Source: Sodaliphilus sp050873765 (lineage in GTDB: Bacteria; Bacteroidota; Bacteroidia; Bacteroidales; Muribaculaceae). From it: a DNA stretch of 64,000 nucleotides. The translations under genes were made by a program, and so were the position numbers. The stretch lies in assembly GCA_050873765.1 (NCBI GenBank), contig JBNMJK010000002.1, positions 1 to 64,000 of the forward strand, read 5' to 3'. Below are positions 17,967 through 27,163 of the stretch, in pieces. The notes under the pieces were generated by a model that worked only from the letters and a program-made list of their open reading frames with translations, ran no database searches and had not been told where the DNA came from. Within the stretch, counting starts at the first letter, position 1. Each line of letters opens with the position of its first letter.

Positions 17967-19100
17967 ATGGATAGACGTGTTTTTTTGAAAAAGTCGGCAT
18001 TGGCTGGAGCTGGGATAATGGCGTCTCAAACAATGCTTGGAAATATGATACATCAAGAGGAAGAAATTTCAAAAAATGGGCAATTAAAATCTGAAGCCGT
18101 GGGGCGGAAGCAGTTCGAGAACCGGAAATTAGGCCAGCGATCCGTCACATCAATCGGCTTGGGTACGGTGGATATTTGCCCTGTAGGGTATTATGGGTGC
18201 AGCACCACCAAGGAGGATATGCTGCGTCTTGTGCGCAGGGCTTACGACCATGGCATCACATTATTCGACACAGCCGAGATTTACGGTATGAATGTGAGTG
18301 AGGAATGGGTTGGTGAGGCCCTTCAGCCGGTCCGTGATCATGTGACCATTGAAACGAAGTTTGGCTTCGCTGTGGCAGAAAACCAGCCCGGCGTTCTCAA
18401 TAGTAAGCCGGAGCATATTCGTAAAGCCGTAGAAGGCTCTTTGAAACGACTTCGCACCGACCATATAGACATGCTGTATCAGCATCGAGTGGATCCTGAA
18501 GTGCCAATTGAAGAAGTGGCGGAAACCGTGGGGCAGCTTATCAAGGAAGGTAAAGTGCTGCAATGGGGGCTGTGTGAGGCAAGCGCAAAGACCATTCGGC
18601 GCGCACATGCCGTGCAACCTTTGTCGGCAGTGGAAAGTGAATACGCCATTTGGTGGCGCGAGCCTGAAACCAAAATCTTCCCTACACTCGAAGAATTAGG
18701 TATCGATTTTGTGGCCTATGCCCCGATTGGACGAGGGTATCTCACTGGTATTCATAATGAAAACAGCCGCTATGTGTTGCCAGACCGTAGAGCTGTGCTG
18801 CCTCGCTTTGAGCCAGAGGCCATGAAGCATAATATGCCATTGATCAGACTGGTGCAAAAATGGGCAGAGCGAAAGGGAATTACACCAGCCCAGTTTGCAA
18901 TCGCCTGGGTGCTGAGTATGCGGCCATATTCCATAGCCATACCAGGAACTACCAAGTATTGGCACCTTGACGAACTTGTGGGCGCGCCAATGGCACGTTT
19001 AACGGCTGAAGAGCTGACCACGTTTAATGCGGAACTCGATGGCATCGACATTATGGGGCATCGTGCCAATGCCGCCATTGAAAGTCAAATCGACAAATAA
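17967..19100 (+). CDS. Tat-exported aldo/keto reductase
   Basis: The 377-residue protein starts at MDRRVFLKKSALAGAGIMA, a clear twin-arginine signal, meaning export of a folded, cofactor-loaded enzyme. The body (about residues 40-370) is an aldo/keto reductase barrel: LFDTAEIYG supplies the catalytic Asp and Tyr, ETKFGF the Lys, DMLYQHRVDP the His, and YAPIGRGYLTG is a family signature near the cofactor site. The family uses NADP(H), which is scarce in the periplasm, so the physiological reductant is an open question. The exported flavodoxin gene lies directly upstream on the same strand. Confidence 0.9.
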   Translation: MDRRVFLKKSALAGAGIMASQTMLGNMIHQEEEISKNGQLKSEAVGRKQFENRKLGQRSVTSIGLGTVDICPVGYYGCSTTKEDMLRLVRRAYDHGITLFDTAEIYGMNVSEEWVGEALQPVRDHVTIETKFGFAVAENQPGVLNSKPEHIRKAVEGSLKRLRTDHIDMLYQHRVDPEVPIEEVAETVGQLIKEGKVLQWGLCEASAKTIRRAHAVQPLSAVESEYAIWWREPETKIFPTLEELGIDFVAYAPIGRGYLTGIHNENSRYVLPDRRAVLPRFEPEAMKHNMPLIRLVQKWAERKGITPAQFAIAWVLSMRPYSIAIPGTTKYWHLDELVGAPMARLTAEELTTFNAELDGIDIMGHRANAAIESQIDK

Positions 19101-19184
19101 ACCTGTATTGGTGGTATGCTTACTTTGGTTATGCCAAAAGGGGCATAGTTCCCGTAAGGAAATGTGGGGAGAATGAAGATAGGG

Positions 19185-19367
19185 TTAGTCGTGGAAGGCG
19201 TCGTCTTGATTGATTTCGCTGTTGAGAAGGAAAATGTCGTCGGCATCTTCAAGCACATCGTTGCTGTCGAACTGCCCGTCTTCATACATGATTCTGCTCA
19301 CGCATGATGATGTGGTGAACAACAAGAATAAGGCGCATATAAATAAAAGAATGTGACTCCGACGCAT
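19185..19367 (-). CDS. Small predicted lipoprotein
   Basis: The 60-residue product starts MRRSHILLFICALFLLFTTS and continues SC at a likely lipidation site (TSSC), followed by an acidic mature part of about 38 residues with DDIFLLN and a high Asp/Glu content. A complete promoter lies 26 nt before the ATG, which is the main reason to accept such a short gene. No family is recognised. Confidence 0.6.
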   Translation of the reverse strand: MRRSHILLFICALFLLFTTSSCVSRIMYEDGQFDSNDVLEDADDIFLLNSEINQDDAFHD

Positions 19368-19393
19368 ATATATGTAAACATTTAATTACTACA

Positions 19394-19424
19394 CAAATGT
19401 AGTAACAATTCTCCACATTTCAAA
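19394..19424 (-). promoter_or_regulatory. Promoter of the small lipoprotein gene
   Basis: Minus strand: TTTG (19421-19424), 19-nt gap, TACATTTG (19394-19401). Confidence 0.7.
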
Positions 19425-19518
19425 TTAATTTCTTAAAAACCGACAAGAAAGACTTTATGTGATTTGGAATTTTGAGAATTTAGAAGTGAATAGCGCGTTC
19501 GCTGTTAGGCGGACTGCG

Positions 19519-21645
19519 CTATTTCTTATTTTCACGCCTTTTGCGTTGGTTTCCTCTTTGAATTTGTTTTGATTCACGCTGCAAGTTTAGTTCTTTTCTG
19601 AGTTTTTTAGCCTTTTTCTCAAATTCCTTTGCTTTATCGGTTAATTCCATTCTTTTCAAAACTGAAACCAAGGCCTCATAGGGTTGTGGGGCTTTACCGT
19701 TGGCTTGGGCAGCCTTCAAAAAGTGTTTTATAGCATCTATCGACCTGTTGGTTTCATCGCAAAGATGGCCGAGCGCCATGTGCACTTCATAAGAATCGGG
19801 AACGGCCTTTAGCGCAGTTTGATATATTTTTTCGGCTTCTTCCACTTCACCAACTTTGTAGAGCAGGTGGGCTTTCCCTATGTAAGCCGGGGTGTAGGAA
19901 GGGCAGATGCGAATGGCTTTGTTGAAATTGGCGATTGCCGACTTGTAGGCAATCTCATCAAGCGTGTTGTTTCTTGTCCCGTAAGCCACCTCGTCTTCTT
20001 CAGCCAAATCACCATATCCGAGTGCCTGCTTGCCCATCTCCGTGAATTCTTCGGCCAGGCTGCGAAGCTGCTGATTTTGCGCGTCGATAACCTCTTCAAG
20101 TGTTTTAACTTCTTTTTTCAGTGCGCTGAACCGATATAGCTTTTGTGCCACAAGACGTTGCACAGCAGGTGAGTTTGTCACATTGTTGATGGTCATTGCT
20201 TCCGTGAAACTCTTTACACATTCGGAAAATTCGTAGTGATCAAAAGCGTGTGCCGCTTTGCGATAGAGTGTGGCAGATCTTGCTGCTCGAAGCGCACTGT
20301 CAATTATGGCAGAGTTATTGAAATTTTTGCTAAACTCCACAACGGCTCGATTGATAATGATGTCGCGTTCTCTTATGGGGGTGAGTAGGGTGATGCCCCT
20401 GAGCGAGGTGCATCTTGACAGAGCCACATAGGTTTGGCCAGAGGAGAATGCCCCTCCGCCAAAGTCGATGACCACATTGTTGAATGTGAGTCCTTGACTC
20501 TTGTGCACGGTGATGGCCCATGCGGGTTTAATAGGGAACTGAGAGAAAGACCCCAACACTTGCTCGATGATTTTATTTTCCTTTTCATCGTAGGAATATT
20601 GGATATTTTCCCACATTTCCATTTCGAGTTGATATGTATTGCCGTTTTCCAGCTCCACTTTCAGTAAATCTTCGCTCACTTCACACACTTTAGCCAAAGT
20701 TCCGTTCACCCACCGGCCTTCCTTGTCGTTGCGAACGAACATCACCTGTGCGTCTTGTTTCAAAACAAGCACCTTGTTGGTGGGCAGTTCATTCACGGGG
20801 TACTCATTTTCAATAATTCCTATGAATGTGTATTCTGGCGTGGTGAGCGCATGCATGTGCTCGTCATTGATGGCGTCCACTGTGTCGCGGCGCATTGCCA
20901 GTGTGATGGAAAAACTATCGCCAGTGTCTTTGTAGTTGGGATTGTAGCGCAGGTTGAGTGTGTTGATGTCGAATAGGGTGGCATGGCCGCCGCGCACGCG
21001 GTCAAGAAGGGCGAGGAAATCGGCGTCTTCTTTTTGGCGATACACTTTTCGAAGTTCAATGGGCACCAGCCCCAGTTGGCTGAACACATGTGCATTGAAG
21101 AAATTAAACTGCTTGTAGCTCCTGGATAGAATTTCACGCGCGTCTCTTGTCACTACAGGCTCCAACTGATACACATCGCCTACGAAAAGCAGCTGTTTTC
21201 CTCCGAAAGGCTCACGCATATTTTTTGAGAAGACGCGCAGCACTTTATCGATGAAATCGATGATATCGGCTCTCACCATTGAAATTTCATCGATGATGAT
21301 TAGCTCAAGATTCTGGATTAACTTCATTTTGTCGGCGCTGTAACGGAGCGTTCTTAAGAGCCTTTTGGGTGTTAATTCAGGGTCGTCGGGCAAGAGTGGC
21401 TTGAAGGGAATTTTGAAAAAAGAGTGCAGCGTCTGTCCTCCCACATTCACGGAGGCTATGCCGGTGGGGGCAAGGACGATACTTTTTTTCCTGATATTTT
21501 CCCTGATATATTTTAGGAAGGTACTTTTTCCCGTACCGGCTTTACCGGTGAGAAAAACAGACCTGTTTGTGTCTTTCAATAGACTCCATGCATATTGAAA
21601 CTCAGTGTTGTTGAGGTCGATATTTACAAGAGAAGATTTGTCCAT
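19519..21645 (-). CDS. PIF1-like ATP-dependent helicase with C-terminal TPR region
   Basis: The 708-residue protein starts at MDKSSLVNIDL; upstream in-frame ATGs would cross the promoter. Residues 1-440 form a superfamily 1 helicase: Walker A in FLTGKAGTGKSTFLKYI, Walker B in LIIIDEISMVRADIID, GDVYQLEPV (motif III), and VHKSQGLTFNNVVIDFGGG with YVALSRC (motifs V/VI), as in PIF1/RecD2-type enzymes. The last 200 residues contain TPR-like repeats (AIRICPSYTPAYIGKAHLLY, ALKAVPDSYEVHMALGHLCD) and a Lys/Arg-rich end. The helicase part probably acts in replication or repair on 5' tails. The TPR addition suggests a protein partner. Confidence 0.9.
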   Translation of the reverse strand: MDKSSLVNIDLNNTEFQYAWSLLKDTNRSVFLTGKAGTGKSTFLKYIRENIRKKSIVLAPTGIASVNVGGQTLHSFFKIPFKPLLPDDPELTPKRLLRTLRYSADKMKLIQNLELIIIDEISMVRADIIDFIDKVLRVFSKNMREPFGGKQLLFVGDVYQLEPVVTRDAREILSRSYKQFNFFNAHVFSQLGLVPIELRKVYRQKEDADFLALLDRVRGGHATLFDINTLNLRYNPNYKDTGDSFSITLAMRRDTVDAINDEHMHALTTPEYTFIGIIENEYPVNELPTNKVLVLKQDAQVMFVRNDKEGRWVNGTLAKVCEVSEDLLKVELENGNTYQLEMEMWENIQYSYDEKENKIIEQVLGSFSQFPIKPAWAITVHKSQGLTFNNVVIDFGGGAFSSGQTYVALSRCTSLRGITLLTPIRERDIIINRAVVEFSKNFNNSAIIDSALRAARSATLYRKAAHAFDHYEFSECVKSFTEAMTINNVTNSPAVQRLVAQKLYRFSALKKEVKTLEEVIDAQNQQLRSLAEEFTEMGKQALGYGDLAEEDEVAYGTRNNTLDEIAYKSAIANFNKAIRICPSYTPAYIGKAHLLYKVGEVEEAEKIYQTALKAVPDSYEVHMALGHLCDETNRSIDAIKHFLKAAQANGKAPQPYEALVSVLKRMELTDKAKEFEKKAKKLRKELNLQRESKQIQRGNQRKRRENKK

Positions 21646-21668
21646 AGGAGTGTGTGCTGTTTTTTCTT

Positions 21669-21699
21669 TCAAAGTTACAAAAAGATTGGCAATGGGCAA
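21669..21699 (-). promoter_or_regulatory. Promoter of the PIF1-like helicase gene
   Basis: Minus strand: TTTG (21696-21699), 19-nt gap, TAACTTTG (21669-21676), 23 nt before the ATG at 21645. Confidence 0.75.
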
Positions 21700-21733
21700 A
21701 GGCGGCCACCATGTGATAATGTGCAGCAACAAC

Positions 21734-21779
21734 AAAAAAGCTGTTTAAAATTTATCCAAAAGTAAATTTTAAACAGCTT
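21734..21779 (-). terminator. Intrinsic terminator of the FadL-like gene
   Basis: A perfect 17-bp stem (21738-21754 with 21763-21779) and 8-nt loop; on the minus strand the stem runs into a T-rich stretch. It separates the porin gene from the helicase promoter. Confidence 0.85.
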
Positions 21780-21828
21780 CTGTATGAAGAAAAAAGATGA
21801 ACTATTTCTTTAGAGATAAGTGGTGGCG

Positions 21829-23418
21829 TTAGAAGCGGAATCCGAGTGTGATGGTGGCTCTGTTGCAGTTGTCGGTCACTTTAGAATATACGTTAGGCTC
21901 AATCATGCCGTTTCCATAAGGAATAGGGGAGAAGGCGTTGAATTGGCTTTTACGCTGCTTGTGCACATAAGCGAAATCGCAATAGAGGCTCTTGTAGTGG
22001 TAACCGATACCAGCTGTAATGTATTGAACATCGTTGTCAAATTCATAGGTAGGGTTGCTGTTTACGGTTACAACTTGCACCTGATTGTTTTTTACAGATT
22101 CAGCCACTGGCGACTTCTGTAGAGAGTAGCCTGCACGCAAACTCCAGCTTGGGGTAATGCGATATTCTGCACCCACTCGGAAAATGTGAGAGGCTTTGGT
22201 GTAGCTCTTGATATTGTTGGTGGTGCTGATGAATTCATCACCGTTGTTGTCGCACACGCGAATCGACTGTGCGTCCACATATTCATAGTCGAAACTGAGG
22301 ATTGCCGATTTTGCCAGCACGGCAGCCACACTGCCAATAAAGCGCCAAGGGGTCTTCAGCGAGTAGCGCATCACACTGTAATATCCTTTTTCGCCATTTT
22401 CATTGTTGCCGTGATATGCATTATCGCTACTTGAACCTGTCATTTCAAAAGAAGCGTTGTTTTTGTAGCTGTCTTTCAAGTCGTAATAGGTGGGCGTGTG
22501 GAAAGCGAAACCAAAGCGGAGTTCATTCACCGGCTTTACAATCACACCCAGCTTAAAGTTGTAGCCAGTGCCAGAGGTGTGGAGAAAATTCTCGAAGCCA
22601 AAATTGGCAACACCCTTTTCAATGTTCTTATTGTTGAGGTTGGCGATATAGGCGTCGTTCAATGATTCGCCATAATACTGGTAGCTGTCGTAGGAGAAGT
22701 CCATAATGCCTACGCCTATACCCCAATACACTTTATTGAGCACATTGCCACCAAGGTTCACGCTGTATTCATCTTTGTGTCCTTTTTGCAGCACCTCAAA
22801 TTCACCATATCCAGCGGTGCCGTCGCCATACAGGCCTTGCCACTGCTTATTGTTGTAGTTGATGAGGTAGCTGTTATAGGCCAAGATGCTCGACCATGGA
22901 GCATTTGAGTCGAAGTAGGGATTCTTGCTGTCGGATTGCGAGAGGTCGTTAGGTGTCCATTGGCCAGTGTTGGCAGCGATATAATTGGTGATAGATGTGG
23001 GCAATTCAAAGAACTTTCCACTATAATGGCGATTAAAATTCATTCTTCTGCTGTAGCTGAATCCTACATTGAAGTTTGGCATAATATCGTTGTTGAGCTT
23101 GATGGCTCCCACGTAACCAATTGTTTGAACGTTGAAATTCGTCTTTTTCTCGTTGCTTGTTGGCGTTTCGCTGGTGTTGGCATCAATCCCAAATGTAACA
23201 TTCGCATCACTGCTCCTGTACACACCCACGCCAGCGGGGTTTTGATTAAGAGTGGAAATATCGCCACCAAGAGCACCGAAAGCACCAGCCATCGACTGGA
23301 AGCGTGATGTGCCGCGAAGTTCGGTTTGCGACATTTGCAGAGCGTCGAATGTTTCTTGTGCGTTCACCGTCACTAAAGGCAATGCGCAAGCCATCAGGCC
23401 AAGATATAGTTTTTTCAT
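21829..23418 (-). CDS. OmpP1/FadL-family outer-membrane protein
   Basis: The 529-residue protein has a signal peptide ending near VNAQ (residue 21) and the family's N-terminal hatch sequence: ALQMSQTELRGTSRFQSMAG followed by GALGGDISTLNQNPAGVGVY. The rest alternates in short amphipathic strands, as in a beta-barrel, and the chain ends ATITLGFRF with the C-terminal Phe typical of outer-membrane barrels. FadL proteins take up hydrophobic molecules; Bacteroidetes members are often labelled hemin receptors, with no substrate shown. The Trp-rich gene lies 69 nt upstream on the same strand. Confidence 0.9.
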   Translation of the reverse strand: MKKLYLGLMACALPLVTVNAQETFDALQMSQTELRGTSRFQSMAGAFGALGGDISTLNQNPAGVGVYRSSDANVTFGIDANTSETPTSNEKKTNFNVQTIGYVGAIKLNNDIMPNFNVGFSYSRRMNFNRHYSGKFFELPTSITNYIAANTGQWTPNDLSQSDSKNPYFDSNAPWSSILAYNSYLINYNNKQWQGLYGDGTAGYGEFEVLQKGHKDEYSVNLGGNVLNKVYWGIGVGIMDFSYDSYQYYGESLNDAYIANLNNKNIEKGVANFGFENFLHTSGTGYNFKLGVIVKPVNELRFGFAFHTPTYYDLKDSYKNNASFEMTGSSSDNAYHGNNENGEKGYYSVMRYSLKTPWRFIGSVAAVLAKSAILSFDYEYVDAQSIRVCDNNGDEFISTTNNIKSYTKASHIFRVGAEYRITPSWSLRAGYSLQKSPVAESVKNNQVQVVTVNSNPTYEFDNDVQYITAGIGYHYKSLYCDFAYVHKQRKSQFNAFSPIPYGNGMIEPNVYSKVTDNCNRATITLGFRF

Positions 23419-23487
23419 TATTTTATAGTATGTTAGTATATTCGTTGTGTTATTATTTACAATAAGTGATATTTCAAAAGAAGCCGG

Positions 23488-24675
23488 TTAGCGTCTGTGA
23501 CCGCCGCCACCTGAGAAACCGCCACCAGAGAAACCGCCACCTCCAGAGAAGCCGCCGCTGCTGCGTCCACCTCCCCAGCTCGATGATGGAGCGGCTGATG
23601 AGCGCTCAAAGCTGCGTGATGAAGAGCGGTCGAAGGAAGAGCGTGAAGGCTGCTGTGTGGCATAGCCTGGGCGGCTCTGTCCGAAGGAGCTTGCACCGCT
23701 GTTTACTGTAGATGATGGCCTACGGCTGTAACCCGTGGCTGAACCATTCCCGACGTTGCCAACTGCATAGCCAGGACGCCCACCCGACACATTTGTGGAG
23801 CCACCATAACGTCCGTTTCCGCTATAACCTACAGATGACGGCCTGCGAGAGCCCACGTTTGAGCCACCACCATTTGAGGTGTAGTAGTTAGGCCTACGGC
23901 CACCGCTCACATTGGTGCCGCTGTAGGAAGAACTTGACGCTGGGCGGCGGCCATTGCCAGCATAGTAGCCGTGACCCCAACCCGGTTCACCCCAAGGGTG
24001 TGATGGACGGAACCATGAATCGTGCCATGGGTGATGCCATGCCCAACCTGGACCATACCATGGATCGTACCAAGAGTAATGCCAAGCCCAGCTTGATCCA
24101 AACCAAGGATCGTACCAGGAACTGTACCAAGGGCTGCTCCAGCCCCAACTCCAGCTCCAGCTCCAGCTTGGGCCATACCAAGTGCTGTACCAAGGATCGG
24201 CCATTATGCCCCAGCCCCAATCGTAGGTGGGGAATGTGCTGCCTACCACGATGTTTACGGTAGGGGTAGTGTCGTAATATAGAGTGATGAGCTCATCATC
24301 GCCCGAACCGCTTACTACATTGGGGTCGTAGAATCGCTCAATGCGTTCGGTGTTGGCGAATTTGCCGTCGGTGATAAAAGTTGAGTCGTAAGCGGCTGTA
24401 TCTGCCAGTGCGCTTCGGCTGTAAGCGCCTCTGCGATTGTATTCATCATCGCTTCTTGATGCCGAGGATCCTGCGCTTACAGGAATACGGTAACGGCGTG
24501 GCGTAACGTTAGCGCCACTTGTGCGAGAAGTTCTTACAGGTGTGGTAATGACTTTCTCTGTGGTTTTTGGAGATTCACTACCATCATAATAGATGTCGTC
24601 GAAATCCTGTGCCTGAGCAAGTGTGCCAAGGCTGAGCAGTCCGACTCCTAATAAAGCAGTTAATCTGTTACACAT
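23488..24675 (-). CDS. Secreted Trp/Gly/Ser-rich low-complexity protein
   Basis: The 395-residue protein starts at MCNRLTALLGVGLLSLGTLA (signal peptide, cleavage likely after AQA). Residues 25-130 are mixed and rich in Arg, Ser and Tyr. About residues 145-225 are a dense Trp/Tyr/Pro/His block with repeated units such as WYDPWYGPGWAWHHPWHDSW. The last 170 residues are Gly, Ser, Arg and Tyr-rich with repeats like GRRPSS and finish with FSGGGGFSGGGFSGGGGHRR. No catalytic domain is visible. Similar proteins of unknown role occur in Bacteroidales. It may be a surface or matrix protein; that is only a guess. The start was set by the signal peptide. Confidence 0.75.
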   Translation of the reverse strand: MCNRLTALLGVGLLSLGTLAQAQDFDDIYYDGSESPKTTEKVITTPVRTSRTSGANVTPRRYRIPVSAGSSASRSDDEYNRRGAYSRSALADTAAYDSTFITDGKFANTERIERFYDPNVVSGSGDDELITLYYDTTPTVNIVVGSTFPTYDWGWGIMADPWYSTWYGPSWSWSWSWGWSSPWYSSWYDPWFGSSWAWHYSWYDPWYGPGWAWHHPWHDSWFRPSHPWGEPGWGHGYYAGNGRRPASSSSYSGTNVSGGRRPNYYTSNGGGSNVGSRRPSSVGYSGNGRYGGSTNVSGGRPGYAVGNVGNGSATGYSRRPSSTVNSGASSFGQSRPGYATQQPSRSSFDRSSSRSFERSSAAPSSSWGGGRSSGGFSGGGGFSGGGFSGGGGHRR

Positions 24676-25024
24676 AATATATAAAGTTTTAAATGTTGTT
24701 CTAATTTTCAATTTTCGGGTTTTAGACTTGCCCAATTGCCCGAAGTTTAAAAATTAATGCTAATTTACAGATAAAAATCTGATTCAGTAGAAACCATCAC
24801 GTTTATTTTGTGGATTTTAAGCATTTTTTAGAACAGAATAGGGAATCATGGGTGTGGCTAAAGCTGTCGGCTGGCTTCGTTGGTGGCTTTTGTGGCGAAC
24901 GAATAGACGTTTCACCCGTCACTTATTTGGTGGTCACAACATCAGCGTGAAAAATGGAAAATGTCAAATTGCTATTGCTGAACGCTAATTTTTCTATTTT
25001 TCTAAAAAATATTTGCCTAAAAGT
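24676..25024. other. Intergenic region between divergent genes
   Basis: About 350 nt, AT-rich, upstream of both the Trp-rich gene and the gdhA promoter. I saw no ORF with support, no RNA gene and no clear promoter for the minus-strand gene. Confidence 0.5.
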
Positions 25025-25055
25025 ATTGCCATATTGAAAATTTGGTATATATTTG
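25025..25055 (+). promoter_or_regulatory. Promoter of gdhA
   Basis: ATTG (25025-25028), 19-nt gap, TATATTTG (25048-25055). It leaves a leader of about 80 nt before the ATG at 25142. Confidence 0.65.
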
Positions 25056-25141
25056 CCATGTCATTAGTTCAAAAGACCAATGGCAAATACACTGAGAATA
25101 ATAAACAACAACTATTAACAATAACTTAAAAAATATCTATC

Positions 25142-26482
25142 ATGAATGTTGATAAGATTTTAGCTAATCTCGAGGCAAAACATCCTGGTGAAAAGGAATA
25201 TTTGCAGGCTGTACGTGAAGTGCTCTTAACCGTGCAAGACGAGTATAACAAGCACCCAGAGTTTGAAAAGGCAAAAATCATTGAGCGTATGGTTGAACCT
25301 GACCGCATACTCACATTCCGTGTGACATGGGTTGACGACAAGGGTGAAGTACAAAACAACATCGGCTATCGCGTTCAATTCAACAATGCCATTGGCCCGT
25401 ATAAGGGTGGCATTCGCTTCCATGCTTCTGTAAACCTCTCTATCTTGAAGTTCCTTGGCTTTGAGCAAACATTTAAAAATGCACTTACCACACTTCCTAT
25501 GGGTGGCGCAAAGGGCGGTTCCGACTTTAGCCCACGCGGAAAGAGCGATGCAGAGATTATGCGTTTCTGCCAGGCGTTTATGATAGAATTGTGGCGTAAC
25601 ATCGGTCCTGATATGGACGTGCCTGCTGGCGATATTGGTGTAGGTGGCCGTGAAGTTGGTTATCTCTTTGGCATGTATAAGAAGCTCACTCGTGAGCACA
25701 CCGGCACACTCACTGGCAAGGGCTTTGAGTTTGGCGGTAGCCGTATTCGTCCAGAGGCCACTGGCTATGGAGCTTGCTACTATGTGCAGAGCATGCTGAA
25801 AGACCTCGGCACCGACTTCAAGGGTAAGACAGTGGCAGTTTCAGGTTTTGGTAATGTAGCTTGGGGCGCTGTGTCGAAAGCTACAGAGCTTGGAGCTAAG
25901 GTGGTTACCATTTCTGGCCCTGACGGATACATTTACGATCCAGATGGCATCAACACTCCAGACAAGATTGCTACTATGCTCGAACTTCGCGCATCGGGCA
26001 ACGACGTGTGCGCTCCATACGCAGAAAAATATCCTAACGCTAAGTTCTTTGCAGGAAAGAAGCCTTGGGAACAGAAAGTGGATATAGCAATGCCATGCGC
26101 CACCCAGAATGAGGTGAGCAAGGCCGACGCTGAAATGCTCCGCGACAACAAGGTGCTTCTCGTGGCAGAAGTGTCGAACATGGGCTGCACTGCTGAGGCT
26201 ATCGATGTGTTCTTGGCCAACAAGATGGTTTACGCTCCTGGCAAGGCTGTGAATGCTGGTGGTGTGGCAACTTCTGGTCTGGAAATGACTCAGAACGCTC
26301 AACACATCTACTGGAGCGCTGAAGAGGTGGACAAGAACCTTCACAGAATTATGAAGGACATCTATGATCAGTGCGTGAAGTATGGTAAGGAAGAAGATGG
26401 CTATATGAATTATATGAAGGGTGCCAACATAGCTGGCTTTATGAAAGTGGCTCACGCTATGATGGGTCAAGGCATCATCTAA
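25142..26482 (+). CDS. gdhA: NADP-type glutamate dehydrogenase
   Basis: The 446-residue enzyme converts 2-oxoglutarate and ammonium to glutamate. The family core is complete: GPYKGGIRFHASVNLSILKF (substrate-binding Lys), LPMGGAKGGSDF, with a further Lys in the same pocket, and the dinucleotide fold AVSGFGNVAWGAVSKATELG near residue 235. Length and the N-terminal LEAKHPGEKEYLQAVREVL match the hexameric NADP-dependent group of Bacteroidales. It is a single-gene unit with its own promoter and terminator. Confidence 0.96.
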   Translation: MNVDKILANLEAKHPGEKEYLQAVREVLLTVQDEYNKHPEFEKAKIIERMVEPDRILTFRVTWVDDKGEVQNNIGYRVQFNNAIGPYKGGIRFHASVNLSILKFLGFEQTFKNALTTLPMGGAKGGSDFSPRGKSDAEIMRFCQAFMIELWRNIGPDMDVPAGDIGVGGREVGYLFGMYKKLTREHTGTLTGKGFEFGGSRIRPEATGYGACYYVQSMLKDLGTDFKGKTVAVSGFGNVAWGAVSKATELGAKVVTISGPDGYIYDPDGINTPDKIATMLELRASGNDVCAPYAEKYPNAKFFAGKKPWEQKVDIAMPCATQNEVSKADAEMLRDNKVLLVAEVSNMGCTAEAIDVFLANKMVYAPGKAVNAGGVATSGLEMTQNAQHIYWSAEEVDKNLHRIMKDIYDQCVKYGKEEDGYMNYMKGANIAGFMKVAHAMMGQGII

Positions 26483-26522
26483 TTCCATATCCTCAGAATT
26501 TAATTTTGTCATTAATAATTTT

Positions 26523-26566
26523 GGCGGCACTTTCGTGAAAGCGAAATGTGCCGCCTTTTTATTTTT
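26523..26566 (+). terminator. Intrinsic terminator of gdhA
   Basis: GGCGGCA pairs with TGCCGCC, extended by TTTCG/CGAAA, followed by TTTTTATTTTTG. Confidence 0.85.
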
Positions 26567-26710
26567 GTGCCTGAACAAGGACTCTGTAGAAATTTAGTGG
26601 GGATGAACTTGGCTCACACAATAACGCCTGGGGATTAGAGAGACTGTAGGGGTAGCACGGGGGAATCGGGAGAACGCATGCAATGGGGGGAGGTATTGGT
26701 GGAAGTGGCA

Positions 26711-26752
26711 GAAAGAGAAAACCACGGCGTGAAGATACGGCGCCGTGGTTTT
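26711..26752 (-). terminator. Intrinsic terminator of bamD-rpoZ
   Basis: AAAACCACGGCG (26718-26729) pairs perfectly with CGCCGTGGTTTT (26741-26752); on the minus strand the stem ends in TTTTCTCTTTC. Confidence 0.7.
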
Positions 26753-26794
26753 GTGCTTATTTTTTGATGTTCACCCTCAGTAAGGGTGGATTCG

Positions 26795-27133
26795 TTAGAA
26801 GTCGAGTCCGTCTTTTTCCTTAGCCAAGTTGCGGAAATAGATTTTGCCATCCTTGAATTCCTGAGTAGCAATCAGGGTTGGCTTTGGAAGTTTTTCATAA
26901 TAGCGAGAAATCTCGATTTGTTCGCGGTTTTCAGAAATTTCTTCCAAGTTGTCGCTCATTGAAGCAAATTCCTGGAGTTTCTTTTCCAAGTCGCTCTTCA
27001 TTTCTGCAGCTATTTGATTTGCACGTTTGCTGATAATAGTAACACTCTCATAGATGTTGCCAGTAGGTTTGGCGAGTTCAATGAGGTCGTTTACAGTAGT
27101 TGTCTGCGGTGCGTTTGTCTTTTTGTAATCCAT
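26795..27133 (-). CDS. rpoZ: RNA polymerase omega subunit, Bacteroidetes type
   Basis: The 112-residue protein starts MDYKKTNAPQTTTVNDLIEL and contains PTGNIYESVTIISKRANQIA, matching the omega-subunit helix that clamps the beta-prime C-terminus. The remaining chain (EIEISRYYEKLPKPTLIATQ) is typical of the longer Bacteroidetes omega protein. It begins 30 nt after bamD on the same strand, a common gene order in the phylum. The role is assembly and stability of RNA polymerase. Confidence 0.88.
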   Translation of the reverse strand: MDYKKTNAPQTTTVNDLIELAKPTGNIYESVTIISKRANQIAAEMKSDLEKKLQEFASMSDNLEEISENREQIEISRYYEKLPKPTLIATQEFKDGKIYFRNLAKEKDGLDF

Positions 27134-27163
27134 TGTAAATTGAATCTTATGTTGAATTGTTTC

